A stretch of DNA of 64,000 nucleotides from DTU019 sp050949825 (GCA_050949825.1 JBMNGL010000007.1:248001-312000); one strand, 5' to 3'; shown: positions 1 to 8,809, counted from the stretch's first letter. The notes: generated from the sequence alone by a model not told the origin. Numbers and translations: made by a program.

Positions 1-767
1 GCCCGGGCATCAATGATGGAGATGTTCTGGAGGATACCATTCAGCAGTTAGCCGAATTCTATCCCAGCGTGCAGTCTATCGGCATTGTTCCGGTGGGATT
101 GACCCGGCACCGCCAGAGATTGCCGCTTCTTCGGCCTTGCAATCCTGAACAGTCGGCTGATTTAATTACCCGGGTAGGTGAGTATCAGCGTCATTTCCGC
201 CAGCAGTTAGGGCTGGGCGTGGTTTATTTGGCTGACGAATTTTATCTGCAGGCCGGTCAAGCTATCCCCCATAGTGATTATTATGACGGTTTTGAACAGT
301 TGGAGAACGGCATCGGCTTGATTCGCCGCTTGTGGGATGAGTTCACACAGCTAAAGGACCATCTGCCCGCTGCCATCCCTCCCCGCCAGGTCCATATTAT
401 TACCGGCGTCTCGGGGGCTATTGCCTTGGATCCCATATGTGAGCGCCTGAACCAGATTGCCGGTCTGTCTGTGCAAACTATACCGGTGGTCAATCATTTC
501 CTGGGGGAGACGGTTACTGTCACCGGTTTGCTGACCGGCCAGGATATTATTACCACCCTGGGGAGCAAATATAGAGGGAAACAGCTCTTGCTTCCAGAAG
601 TTCTCCTCAAAGCAGGGGAGGCCCTGTTGTTGGACGACAGCTCGGTGGCAGAGATTGAAGCAGCGGCAGGGGCCGAGATTAAGGTAGTACCCATAGAAGC
701 AAGAGCCCTGGTCAATGCGGTTTTAAACACAAAATTAAACGAAAACGGAGAGTTAAACCATGTCTAA
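1..767 (+). CDS. DUF512 domain protein, C-terminal part (5' end outside window)
   Basis: The open frame enters the window at base 3 and runs to TAA at 765-767, so only the C-terminal part is visible. The segment contains the family-like motifs NDGDVLEDTIQQL, a VPVGLT box and a conserved C-terminal block (VNHFLGETVTVTGLLTGQD). In the family, DUF512 lies C-terminal to a PDZ-like region and a radical-SAM-like core in Clostridia; those parts are not in view here. The gene sits directly before der and overlaps its start codon by 8 bp, so the two are probably co-transcribed. The molecular function is not established. Confidence 0.85.
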   Translation, partial: PGINDGDVLEDTIQQLAEFYPSVQSIGIVPVGLTRHRQRLPLLRPCNPEQSADLITRVGEYQRHFRQQLGLGVVYLADEFYLQAGQAIPHSDYYDGFEQLENGIGLIRRLWDEFTQLKDHLPAAIPPRQVHIITGVSGAIALDPICERLNQIAGLSVQTIPVVNHFLGETVTVTGLLTGQDIITTLGSKYRGKQLLLPEVLLKAGEALLLDDSSVAEIEAAAGAEIKVVPIEARALVNAVLNTKLNENGELNHV

Positions 768-2079
768 ACCGGTTGTTGCCATAGTTGGACGGCCCAATGT
801 AGGAAAATCAACCTTATTCAACCGCCTGGCAGGAAAGCGTAAGGCGATTGTAGAAGATATTCCCGGGGTAACCCGAGACCGTCTTTATGATGTATCAGAA
901 TGGCTGGGCCGGGAGTTTATTATTATTGATACTGGCGGTCTGCGCTTTGAAGAAGAAAACACCATTGCCCGGGGTGTGCAGTTGCAGGCTGAAATCGCTA
1001 TTGATGAGGCCGATATTATAGTTTTTGTATTGGACACCCGGGAAGGCATCACTGCCGAAGACGAACAAGTGGCTGAGTTATTGCGCAGATCTCGCAAGCC
1101 GGTCATCCTGGCCGCCAATAAGGTGGAGAATTTTGATCGGCAATTTGAATGGATGGAATTCTATCGCCTCGGTTTGGGTGATCCCATCCCCATATCGGCT
1201 ATGCACGGCATGAACACCAATGACCTCCTGGACGCAGTAATTGCCCAATTCGGACCTGCTCGGGAATACGAAGAAGATCCTGACGCAATAAAAATTGCCA
1301 TCGTAGGGCGCCCCAATGTAGGCAAATCTTCATTGGTCAATGCCCTTTTGGGGGAAGAGCGGGTCATTGTCAGTGAGATACCAGGGACCACACGGGATTC
1401 CATAGATTCTCCTTTTGAATTCGGGGGGAATCGCTACATTTTAATTGATACCGCCGGTTTGCGCAAGAAATCACGCATCAAAGAAGCGACTGAGAAATAC
1501 AGTGTTATCCGCACCTTAAAAAGCGTAGAACGATCCGACGTAGTCCTGATAATGCTGGACGCCGTCGATAAAGTAACTGAACAGGATCAGCGTATCGCCG
1601 GTTATGTCCATGAGCAGAACAAAGCCAATATCATTGTTGTCAATAAATGGGATGCCATCAAGAAAGATGAGCAGACCATGAACCGCTATGATGAAGATAT
1701 TCGTGCGGATTTGAAATTTTTGGCCTATGCGCCGATTTTGTATGTATCCGCCTTAACCCGACAGCGTATTTTCAAGATCATTGAACTGGTGGATTTTGTG
1801 GTGGAGCAGCATAACCGCCGCATCCCTACGGCCGAACTAAACCGGGTCATCAATGAGGCTGTAATGCTCAATCCTTTGCCCGGGGGCAGCAAGCGGGCCA
1901 AAATCTTTTATACAACACAGGTGACTACTGCACCGCCTACCTTTGTTTTGTTCTGCAGCGATCCTGAAAAGTTGCATTTTTCTTACATACGCTATTTGGA
2001 GAACGTTTTGCGGCAGAATTTTGGTTTTGAGGGTTCGCCATTGCGTTTATTAACGCGCCAAAACACCTCAAAGTTCTAA
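760..2079 (+). CDS. der: Ribosome-biogenesis GTPase Der (EngA)
   Basis: Der is a tandem GTPase needed for maturation of the 50S ribosomal subunit. The 439-residue product has two G domains, each starting with the P-loop GRPNVGKS (residues 10-17 and 183-190). Switch motifs DTGGL and DTAGL follow, and a C-terminal KH-like domain carries conserved PPTFVLF and RYLENVLR segments. The second G4 motif is NKWD; the first reads NKVE where NKVD is commonest, a conservative change. Length is normal for the family. The ATG overlaps the end of the DUF512 gene, with a GGAGAG ribosome site just upstream. Confidence 0.97.
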   Translation: MSKPVVAIVGRPNVGKSTLFNRLAGKRKAIVEDIPGVTRDRLYDVSEWLGREFIIIDTGGLRFEEENTIARGVQLQAEIAIDEADIIVFVLDTREGITAEDEQVAELLRRSRKPVILAANKVENFDRQFEWMEFYRLGLGDPIPISAMHGMNTNDLLDAVIAQFGPAREYEEDPDAIKIAIVGRPNVGKSSLVNALLGEERVIVSEIPGTTRDSIDSPFEFGGNRYILIDTAGLRKKSRIKEATEKYSVIRTLKSVERSDVVLIMLDAVDKVTEQDQRIAGYVHEQNKANIIVVNKWDAIKKDEQTMNRYDEDIRADLKFLAYAPILYVSALTRQRIFKIIELVDFVVEQHNRRIPTAELNRVINEAVMLNPLPGGSKRAKIFYTTQVTTAPPTFVLFCSDPEKLHFSYIRYLENVLRQNFGFEGSPLRLLTRQNTSKF

Positions 2080-2127
2080 CCACCAGAGATAGTCTTAAGG
2101 TAACGTTTGCCAGGAGGAGGAAAACCT

Positions 2128-2718
2128 ATGAACAACTTGGCCTTGTTCTTGTTGTCTTATTTAATCGGCGCCATTCCTTTTTCGTATCTTTTCGGCAAAT
2201 ATCTGGGCAAAGTAGATATCAGCCGTCGGGGAAGCGGGAACATAGGTGCCACCAATGTGCTGCGTTCTACCAAATTGTCAGTAGCCTTACTGTCCCTGGC
2301 CGCAGACCTGTTGAAGGGTTTGCTGGCTGCCTGGATCGGATTGACCTGGGGCGGTCCGGGCCTGGCCGCCGCTTGCGGAGCGGTGGTGGTGGTGGGTCAT
2401 TGTTATTCACCTTTCATTTCTTTTAAAGGTGGGAAAGGGGTAGCTACTGCCGCCGGGGTGATCGCTATTTTGATGCCCCAGATCTTTTTGGTACTCCTGG
2501 CCGTAATGGTCTTATCAGTGGCTTTAACTCGTTATGTATCCCTGGGGTCAGTCCTGGCAGCGGCGTTATTTCCCATCCTGTGTTTGATATGGCTAAAACC
2601 ATGGCCTTACATCATATTAAGCTTCTTTTTAGCCACTCTGGTGCTGTTCAGGCATCAAACCAATATAAAACGATTGATGTCAGGGCAGGAATCCCGCATT
2701 ACTGACAAAGCGATTTAG
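2128..2718 (+). CDS. plsY: Glycerol-3-phosphate acyltransferase PlsY
   Basis: PlsY is an integral membrane enzyme that transfers acyl groups from acyl-phosphate to glycerol-3-phosphate, the first step of phospholipid synthesis. The 196-residue protein is very hydrophobic with about five membrane segments. It has the family motifs GSGNIGATNVLR, a glycine-rich SFKGGKGVAT loop and a C-terminal FRHQTNIKRL block. I chose ATG 2128 because a perfect AGGAGGAGG ribosome site lies just upstream; the longer frame from TTG 2107 would translate that site. The next gene, gpsA, makes its substrate, a common Firmicute pairing. Confidence 0.95.
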   Translation: MNNLALFLLSYLIGAIPFSYLFGKYLGKVDISRRGSGNIGATNVLRSTKLSVALLSLAADLLKGLLAAWIGLTWGGPGLAAACGAVVVVGHCYSPFISFKGGKGVATAAGVIAILMPQIFLVLLAVMVLSVALTRYVSLGSVLAAALFPILCLIWLKPWPYIILSFFLATLVLFRHQTNIKRLMSGQESRITDKAI

Positions 2719-2745
2719 TGTCCATTATCTAATGGGGAGGTTGGG

Positions 2746-3759
2746 ATGGAAAAGGTCTGTATACTGGGAGCGGGCAGTTGGGGAACGGCCCAGGCTCTAG
2801 TTTTGCATCATAATGGGTTTAATACAACAATATGGGGAAAACCGGATGAGGTGGCTTTGATTACGGCAGACCGGGAAAATCGCCGCTATCTGCCGGGTTT
2901 GCCCCTGCCTGAAGAAATCACCATTACATCGAATTTGGCTGAAGCCATGGAAGATACCCGCATGGTTGTTTTAGCGGTACCATCGCAAGCCGTACGAGAG
3001 GTACTGCAACTGTTGCGGCCACTTTATCAGCCCAAAACCATTTTGGTCAATACCGCCAAGGGTATAGAAATTACGTCTGGAATGAGGTTAAGCCAGGTTG
3101 CTGTTGATGTGTTGGGAAATGCCATCTTGAATTATTATGCGGTTCTTTCCGGACCAAGTCATGCTGAAGAGGTGGCCCGCCAAATTCCCACTGCGGTTAC
3201 AGTAGCTTCCCTGCAGCAGGATAGCGCAATTTTTGTTCAGGATGCTTATATGTCGCCCTATCTCCGGGTCTACACCAACCCGGATATAGCTGGAGTGGAA
3301 CTGGGCGGGGCTTTGAAAAACATCATCGCCCTGGCGGCGGGCATGGTGGTAGGGCTTGGTTATGGTGACAACACGGTAGCTGCCTTGATGACCCGCGGCC
3401 TAACCGAGATCATTCGCATGGGACAAAAGTTGGGCGGGGATTATCGCACTTTTACCGGACTTAGCGGCATGGGCGACCTGGTGGTAACCTGTTGCAGCAA
3501 TTATTCCCGCAATCGCAGAGCCGGCATATTGATCGGACAAGGCCATAGTCTGTCTGAAACGCTGAATCAAATTGGAATGGTAGTGGAAGGTCTGCACACC
3601 ACCCGGGTGATTCATCGCCTGGCAAAGGAGTTGAGGGTTGACATGCCCATTACACGGGCCTGCTATAATATTCTCTATGCACAAGTGCCGGTGCTCCAGG
3701 AAGTCACCAACATCATGTGCCGCAGCAAAAAGCATGAGATCGAAGATCTGGCCAGATAG
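2746..3759 (+). CDS. gpsA: NAD(P)H-dependent glycerol-3-phosphate dehydrogenase
   Basis: GpsA reduces dihydroxyacetone phosphate to sn-glycerol-3-phosphate for membrane lipid synthesis in the cytoplasm. The N-terminus has the Rossmann motif GAGSWGTA (residues 8-15). Further family motifs are NTAKGIE, LSGPSHAEEVA, the lysine-containing GALKNIIALAAG and TGLSGMGDLVVTC. At 337 residues it is full length. It starts at ATG after GGGGAGG, 27 bp downstream of plsY, and is probably in the same operon as der and plsY. Confidence 0.97.
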   Translation: MEKVCILGAGSWGTAQALVLHHNGFNTTIWGKPDEVALITADRENRRYLPGLPLPEEITITSNLAEAMEDTRMVVLAVPSQAVREVLQLLRPLYQPKTILVNTAKGIEITSGMRLSQVAVDVLGNAILNYYAVLSGPSHAEEVARQIPTAVTVASLQQDSAIFVQDAYMSPYLRVYTNPDIAGVELGGALKNIIALAAGMVVGLGYGDNTVAALMTRGLTEIIRMGQKLGGDYRTFTGLSGMGDLVVTCCSNYSRNRRAGILIGQGHSLSETLNQIGMVVEGLHTTRVIHRLAKELRVDMPITRACYNILYAQVPVLQEVTNIMCRSKKHEIEDLAR

Positions 3760-3780
3760 ATGCTGCCCGGTTCCCAATAC

Positions 3781-3798
3781 TAAAGGCCGCAGCCTTTA
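3781..3798 (+). terminator. Possible weak terminator hairpin after gpsA
   Basis: A 7-bp stem (TAAAGGC/GCCTTTA) with a CGCA loop lies about 20 bp after the gpsA stop. It has no strong T-run, so termination here is uncertain. A second imperfect hairpin (AACCGG/CTGGTT) followed by TGTTCTTT lies at about 3829-3850. Apart from these, the leftward small frame and the terminator at 4001, the 400-bp interval up to spoIVA holds nothing I recognise. Confidence 0.35.
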
Positions 3799-3855
3799 TA
3801 AGATATTTCATAATAAACCTGCCTGGCCAACCGGTGACTGGTTTGTTCTTTGAGC

Positions 3856-4017
3856 TTAAAGTAATATACAGCTGGAGCAACCTGAGGTTTCGTTCAGAAT
3901 GGCAACTTCGGTTTCAAATGACGGCAGGATGATATTTATCATGCGGTCCACAGGAAGAATCCTATTGGGGTCGCCTTGATACTTCGATTGAGCACCGTAT
4001 AGTGTGGATATGTCCAC
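3856..4017 (-). CDS. Possible small Cys-containing ORF, function unknown
   Basis: A leftward frame of 53 codons from GTG 4017 to TAA 3856 lies in the gpsA-spoIVA gap. Its C-terminus reads SGCSSCILL, and the middle (ILPVDRMINIILPSFE) looks protein-like. The proposed start falls inside the hairpin at 4001-4020 and no good ribosome site precedes it. It may be the tail of a decayed gene or chance. I do not recognise a family. Confidence 0.2.
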   Translation of the reverse strand: MDISTLYGAQSKYQGDPNRILPVDRMINIILPSFETEVAILNETSGCSSCILL

Positions 4018-4027
4018 ACTTTTTTTC
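4001..4027 (+). terminator. Rho-independent terminator
   Basis: A perfect 8-bp stem AGTGTGGA/TCCACACT with a TATG loop is followed at once by a T-run (TTTTTTC). It points rightward and lies between gpsA and spoIVA, so it would isolate the sporulation gene from upstream transcription. Confidence 0.75.
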
Positions 4028-4159
4028 TTTTCTGGTTATATTACCGTATATTGATAAATATATTTGTACTGTTATAGCGTTAGAGATATTAAGGGGTGTC
4101 TTGCATCGGAGGGAGGATGCCTTTTAAAAAAGTCGGAAACAAGGGAGGGAAAAAGAGAA

Positions 4160-5638
4160 GTGGATACCAATAATATCTTGAACGATATCGCTGAGAGAAC
4201 CGGCGGCGATATCTATTTGGGAGTCGTTGGCCCTGTAAGATCAGGTAAGTCAACCTTTATCAAGCGTTTCATGGAACTAATGATCATCCCCAATATAAAA
4301 GACATATATGATCGCGAAAGGGCTGTAGATGAACTTCCCCAGAGTGGTGCTGGGAAAACCATCACAACCACCGAACCCAAATTCGTCCCCAATGAAGCTA
4401 TTGAGATTACTACACAGAACGGTGTGAGCTTTAAGGCTCGACTGGTCGATTGTGTGGGATACGCAGTGGAAGGGGCTTTGGGTTACGAAGAGGATGAAGA
4501 GCCTCGTATGGTTAGAACTCCCTGGTTTGACTATGAGGTTCCCTTCGAAGAAGCGGCCGAAATAGGGACCAGGAAGGTCATTGTAGATCATTCCACCATC
4601 GGGATTGTAGTTACCACTGATGGCTCCATCAGTGACATTGCACGTTCTTACTATGTCCCGGCGGAGGAAAGGGTTATACAAGAACTGAAAGATCTTAACA
4701 AGCCGTTTATTATCATATTGAATTCCACCAATCCATATAGCACTGATAGCTTAAGCCTGGCCGAGGAGCTGGGAGAAAAGTACGGGGTAAGCGTAACCCC
4801 CATGGATGTAGCCCGTATGTCCATGGAACAGATTTATGGTCTTCTGGAAGAAGCCCTTTATGAATTTCCCGTTCACGAAGTCAATATTAAACTGCCCGGC
4901 TGGGTGGATGAGCTGGATGAAGACTTTTGGCTACGTGACGGCCTGGAGACGGCTATTCGGGACATTCTCAACGATATTCGCAAGGTTCGGGATATCGATC
5001 GGGCTATTGAGAAACTATCAGCAGTTGAAAATGTAAGCTATGTTAGCTTGGAGGAGATGAACCTCGGCACCGGTACCGCTGCGGTAGATCTTACCGTGCC
5101 GGAGGAATTATTCTATCGTTCGCTGAGTGATGTCAGTGGTTTCATTGTAGACGGCACCCAAGATATCATGCGCTTAATGAAAGATCTCAGTGTTGCTAAA
5201 AGGGAATATGACAAGGTGGCCTCAGCCCTGGATGAGGTAAAAGAGTCGGGCTATGGAGTGGTCACGCCTCGCCTGGAGGAAATGCTCCTGGAAGATCCCG
5301 AACTGATTCGTCAGGGAAGCCGCTTCGGTGTAAAACTAAAGGCCAAAGCTCCATCATTGCATATTATTCGTGCCGACATCACCACCGAGATAACTCCCAT
5401 TATTGGAACCGAAAAACAATGTGAAGAACTGGTGCGCTATATGCTGGATGAATTTGAAGACGATCCTTCCAAGATCTGGGATTCCAATATCTTTGGGAAA
5501 TCCCTGCATGATCTGGTTAGAGAAGGAATTCAGAATAAGCTGCATCGTATGCCTGAAAACGCTCAGCTAAAACTGCAAGACACCTTGCAGCGCATAGTCA
5601 ACGAAGGCAGCGGAGGTTTAATCTGCATCATTGTATGA
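4160..5638 (+). CDS. spoIVA: Stage IV sporulation protein A (spore coat morphogenetic ATPase)
   Basis: SpoIVA polymerises on the forespore surface using ATP and forms the basement layer on which the coat assembles. The product is 492 residues, the same length as the Bacillus subtilis protein, and opens with the family block IAERTGGDIYLGVVG. The Walker A motif GPVRSGKS spans residues 24-31. Highly conserved blocks include ELPQSGAGKTITTTEPKF, VDCVGYAVEGALGYE, EAAEIGTRKV and a C-terminal INEGSGGLI. I chose GTG 4160, preceded by AAGGGAGGG, because it matches the family N-terminus; the longer frame from TTG 4064 adds 32 non-homologous residues. A sigma-E promoter is expected but I could not place one confidently. 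Confidence 0.97.
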   Translation: MDTNNILNDIAERTGGDIYLGVVGPVRSGKSTFIKRFMELMIIPNIKDIYDRERAVDELPQSGAGKTITTTEPKFVPNEAIEITTQNGVSFKARLVDCVGYAVEGALGYEEDEEPRMVRTPWFDYEVPFEEAAEIGTRKVIVDHSTIGIVVTTDGSISDIARSYYVPAEERVIQELKDLNKPFIIILNSTNPYSTDSLSLAEELGEKYGVSVTPMDVARMSMEQIYGLLEEALYEFPVHEVNIKLPGWVDELDEDFWLRDGLETAIRDILNDIRKVRDIDRAIEKLSAVENVSYVSLEEMNLGTGTAAVDLTVPEELFYRSLSDVSGFIVDGTQDIMRLMKDLSVAKREYDKVASALDEVKESGYGVVTPRLEEMLLEDPELIRQGSRFGVKLKAKAPSLHIIRADITTEITPIIGTEKQCEELVRYMLDEFEDDPSKIWDSNIFGKSLHDLVREGIQNKLHRMPENAQLKLQDTLQRIVNEGSGGLICIIV

Positions 5639-5660
5639 ATGTATCTGTAGACCGAGCTTC

Positions 5661-5686
5661 AACCGGCCAAGTGGCCGGTTTTTTTT
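5661..5686 (+). terminator. Terminator of spoIVA
   Basis: An 8-bp GC-rich stem AACCGGCC/GGCCGGTT with an AAGT loop is followed by eight T residues. It starts 23 bp after the spoIVA stop codon. Confidence 0.9.
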
Positions 5687-5735
5687 ATTATCACTATATT
5701 GCAGGTAGTCATTTATCCAGCAAGAATAAAAGAAG

Positions 5736-6004
5736 GATTCCACTGCAAAAAGGTATAATTCGCAGGTTTGAATGCATAAATATTCGTCGCCAGACTTCGC
5801 ATGGGCAACACCATCGGCTTGTCTCGCGACGAAAGGGGTACCGGGCTAATTCACATCCATGTAGGGTAGCCCTCTCGCCCCGCCCATGGGGCTCGCCCCC
5901 CATCACTGCTCGCCTTCCCATGGTGTTGCTGCCATGCTGCGTCTAACGGCTCCTACATATTTATACATTCAAACAACGTAATTGGGGGTTTTTGCAGTGG
6001 AATC
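5736..6004. repeat. MITE-like structured element with nested terminal inverted repeats (copy 1)
   Basis: The outer inverted repeat GATTCCACTGCAAAAA (5736-5751) matches 5989-6004 in reverse complement, 16/16. An inner pair GTTTGAATGCATAAATAT (5766-5783) matches 5957-5974 at 17/18. Inside, TTCGTCGC at 5783-5790 pairs with GCGACGAA at 5826-5833, and GGGCTA pairs with TAGCCC, so a transcript would be highly folded. There is no credible protein frame. Bases 5811-5974 recur at 46267-46430 with about 9 differences in 164. Outer TIRs, non-coding content and dispersal suggest a miniature transposable element; a repeated structured RNA is the alternative. Confidence 0.75.
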
Positions 6005-6013
6005 AAGAAGTAA

Positions 6014-6042
6014 TTGTAGAAAAACCGGCTCCGTGTTATAAT
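6014..6042 (+). promoter_or_regulatory. Candidate sigma-A promoter for the ACT-hom-thrB-lysC genes
   Basis: TTGTAG (6014-6019), a 17-bp spacer and TATAAT (6037-6042), with TG one base before the -10 (extended -10). It lies just outside the right end of the repeat element and 52 bp before the ACT gene. Confidence 0.55.
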
Positions 6043-6093
6043 GTCCGTTATATGGAAGCATTAATCTATGCCAGATAGACAGGGGGGATAGCA

Positions 6094-6540
6094 ATGCCCC
6101 ATCCGCACAAGAGATACTACCTGGTCAGAGAGGATATTCTGCCGGAATCAATTGTCAAGACCGCGCAGGCCAAAGCGATGCTGGCCCAGGGAGATGCACA
6201 GACCATTCTGGATGCGGTTGACAAATTGGGCATGGCGCGCAGTACTTACTATAAATATAAAGACGGAGTCCATGCTTTTTTCGATGCCAGCAGCCTGGAG
6301 ATTATTAATATATCGTTGCTTCTACGCCACATTTCAGGTATCCTATCAGGGGTACTGAATAGTATTGCCGCTTACCAGGGCAATGTACTCACCATCAATC
6401 AGAATCTCCCCATAAACGGGGCGGCACTGGTGACCATTTCCCTCAGCGTTGAAGAATTGACCATATCTGTAGACGAGCTACTGAGGCATCTGGCAGGGCT
6501 GAACGGCGTAGTCCATGCAGAAATTGTGGGAAAACGTTGA
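6094..6540 (+). CDS. ACT domain-containing protein (UPF0735/PheB-like)
   Basis: A 148-residue cytoplasmic protein of the UPF0735 family, whose Bacillus member was named PheB. The N-terminal half (YYLVREDILPESIVKTAQAK, ending near YYKYKDGVHAF) looks like a small helical DNA-binding region. The C-terminal half is a ligand-binding ACT domain with ISGILSGVLN and LAGLNGVVHAEIVG. It starts at ATG after AGGGGGGA and is followed 17 bp later by hom, so it probably senses an amino acid and regulates this threonine operon. That role is inferred from context. Confidence 0.88.
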   Translation: MPHPHKRYYLVREDILPESIVKTAQAKAMLAQGDAQTILDAVDKLGMARSTYYKYKDGVHAFFDASSLEIINISLLLRHISGILSGVLNSIAAYQGNVLTINQNLPINGAALVTISLSVEELTISVDELLRHLAGLNGVVHAEIVGKR

Positions 6541-6557
6541 AAACAGGAGGTAGCGAG

Positions 6558-7865
6558 ATGATTCATATTGGATTACTGGGATGTGGAACGGTCGGTTCCG
6601 GTGTCGTCACCCTCCTGGCGCGGAATGGAAATACCATCACCAACCGTACCGGGGATGAAATTAAGATCAAACGGATACTGGAAAGGGATGTCGGCAAATG
6701 CCTGCAACTGGGGATCGATCCGGAATGTATTACCAGTAACATTGACGATATACTGGCTGATGAAGAGATTCAAATTGTGGTTGAACTGCTGGGCGGCATC
6801 CAACCGGCTCTGGACTATATTCTGCAGGCTATGCATAAAGGCAAACATGTGGTGACAGCTAACAAGGATCTGATTGCTGAACATGGCAAAATCTTGTTTG
6901 ATACTGCGAACGAATGCAAGGTGGATTTCTATTTCGAAGCCAGCGTAGCCGGGGGCATTCCTATCATTTATCCGCTCAAGCAATCACTGGCCGCCAATCG
7001 CATCCAAGAAGTAATTGGTATCTTAAACGGAACCACCAATTATATACTCACCAAGATGAGTCAAGAAGACCGGCCTTTCGCCGAGGTTCTGGCCGAAGCG
7101 CAGGCCCTGGGTTATGCAGAGGCTGATCCCAGCGCTGACGTGGGGGGTCTTGATGCCGCCCGCAAGATCGCTATCCTGTCATCTATTGCTTTCAACAGCC
7201 GGGTAACATTTGCCGATGTATATGTGGAAGGGATCACTGCCATCACCCCGGTGGATATTCGCTACGCCCGTGAACTGGGTTATGTAGTCAAGCTTCTGGC
7301 AGTGGCAAAAGAAAACCCCGAGGGGCAACTGGAAATCAAAGTGCATCCTGCTTTTCTGCCTTCAACCCACCCCCTGGCAGCGGTTAATGATGTTTTTAAT
7401 GCTGTCTTTGTTTATGGCGATGCGGTTGGAGAGGTTATGCATTATGGCCGCGGGGCAGGTCAACTGCCGACTGCCAGCGCGGTCTTGGGGGATGTTATCG
7501 ATATCAGCCGCAATATTCTTCATGGTATCAGTGCGCGCATCGGCTGCACTTGCTATGAGGAGCGCACTGTACTTAGCATCAATCAGCTTAGTGCAGAGTT
7601 TTATATCCGCATGACGGTTACTGACCGGCCTGGTGTTCTGGCGGGCATCGCCGGGGTTTTTGGCAATAACAATGTCAGCATCGCTTCAGTTATTCAGAAA
7701 ACCAGCAGCGGGGAATGTGCAGAACTGATCCTGATCACCCACGAGGTGCAGGAGCAAAACCTGCGCGATTCACTGGTTGTTTTACAAGGTATGAGTATTG
7801 TCAGCAAGATAGACAATGTCATCAGGTTGGAAGGCACCAACCGCATGGATAGCCAGGCCAGATGA
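6558..7865 (+). CDS. hom: Homoserine dehydrogenase with C-terminal ACT domain
   Basis: Hom reduces aspartate semialdehyde to homoserine, the branch point to threonine and methionine. The 435-residue product begins with the nucleotide-binding motif GCGTVGSG (residues 8-15). It has the family blocks VTANKDLIAEHG, GGIPIIYPLK, ILNGTTNYILTKM and the signature QALGYAEADPSADVGGLDAA. A C-terminal ACT domain (TVTDRPGVLAGIAGVFG) is the usual feedback site for threonine. I chose ATG 6558 because ACAGGAGGTAG lies 10-15 bp upstream; the longer TTG frame would translate this site. Confidence 0.97.
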   Translation: MIHIGLLGCGTVGSGVVTLLARNGNTITNRTGDEIKIKRILERDVGKCLQLGIDPECITSNIDDILADEEIQIVVELLGGIQPALDYILQAMHKGKHVVTANKDLIAEHGKILFDTANECKVDFYFEASVAGGIPIIYPLKQSLAANRIQEVIGILNGTTNYILTKMSQEDRPFAEVLAEAQALGYAEADPSADVGGLDAARKIAILSSIAFNSRVTFADVYVEGITAITPVDIRYARELGYVVKLLAVAKENPEGQLEIKVHPAFLPSTHPLAAVNDVFNAVFVYGDAVGEVMHYGRGAGQLPTASAVLGDVIDISRNILHGISARIGCTCYEERTVLSINQLSAEFYIRMTVTDRPGVLAGIAGVFGNNNVSIASVIQKTSSGECAELILITHEVQEQNLRDSLVVLQGMSIVSKIDNVIRLEGTNRMDSQAR

Positions 7866-8758
7866 TTACGGTTCGTGTACCCGCCACCAGTGCCAATCTG
7901 GGCACCGGGTTTGATACCCTGGGACTGGCCTTGCAGCTTTACCTTACCGTGACAGCGCAGCCGCAGCAGGGCTGTCTGCAGGAATACCGGGGGGGGAAAC
8001 CGGCCGGGGCCAGCAACCTGCTCACTCAGGCCATAGAAGCCGTCTTTGCCCGGGTGGGTCAGAATGCTCCTGCGCTGCAGCTGCAGATTGATAGTCAGAT
8101 CCCGATAGGAAAAGGGTTGGGCAGCAGTGCCGCGGTTATCATTGCAGGCATGTATCTGGCTAATGCCCTGCTGGGCAATCCATATTCAGAGCAGCATTTA
8201 CTGAACTGGGCCCTGGCCATGGAAGGACATGCTGACAATATCGTTGCGGCAGCAGTGGGTGGGTTAACCACTGCCATGGTTCTGGACCAGCAGGTATATT
8301 ATCAAAAGGTGCTGCCAGGAGGCGATTTGACTGCTATCATTGCCGTACCCGACTTTATACTGCCAACCCGGGAGGCCCGTTTGATCCTGCCACAACAGGT
8401 ACCCTGGCGGGACTGTGTCCGTCATATGCAACAGGCCTGTTTTGTACTGAGTAGTTTAGCCAACGGGGATTACCGTTGCTTGCAACTGGCCATGGATGAT
8501 GTCATTATACAATCCTTGCGCAAGAGGTTCATCCCCGGTTTGGATCAAGTATTGCAGGCCGCATTGGACAAAGGAGCCCTGGGGGCGGCTTTAAGTGGCG
8601 CCGGTCCTTCGGTTTTGGCCCTGGCCACTACAAATCTGGACAGCATTGGAACGGCTATGATAGAGTCCTTTGCCAGACATGGTTGTAAAAGCCAATGCCT
8701 TTACCTGAAGATAGACCATCAGGGGGTGCAAGTGCAAAACCATTTACAGAATAACTGA
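7862..8758 (+). CDS. thrB: Homoserine kinase
   Basis: ThrB phosphorylates homoserine for threonine synthesis. The 298-residue protein is a GHMP kinase: N-terminal VRVPATSANLGTGFDTLG, the ATP-binding loop PIGKGLGSSAAV (near residues 81-92) and a C-terminal ALSGAGPSVLAL motif. The start ATG overlaps the hom stop codon (ATGA), indicating translational coupling. No thrC is seen in the window. Confidence 0.96.
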   Translation: MITVRVPATSANLGTGFDTLGLALQLYLTVTAQPQQGCLQEYRGGKPAGASNLLTQAIEAVFARVGQNAPALQLQIDSQIPIGKGLGSSAAVIIAGMYLANALLGNPYSEQHLLNWALAMEGHADNIVAAAVGGLTTAMVLDQQVYYQKVLPGGDLTAIIAVPDFILPTREARLILPQQVPWRDCVRHMQQACFVLSSLANGDYRCLQLAMDDVIIQSLRKRFIPGLDQVLQAALDKGALGAALSGAGPSVLALATTNLDSIGTAMIESFARHGCKSQCLYLKIDHQGVQVQNHLQNN

Positions 8759-8809
8759 ATATCGTGGTAGACAGCATTTATATTTTACAGTATTTGGGAG
8801 TGAGAGAAA

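Noticed and set aside
5811..5974. Repeat element considered as a known RNA (tmRNA, RNase P, SRP or a riboswitch)
   Set aside because: I could not match any conserved core of these classes, and terminal inverted repeats favour a mobile element.
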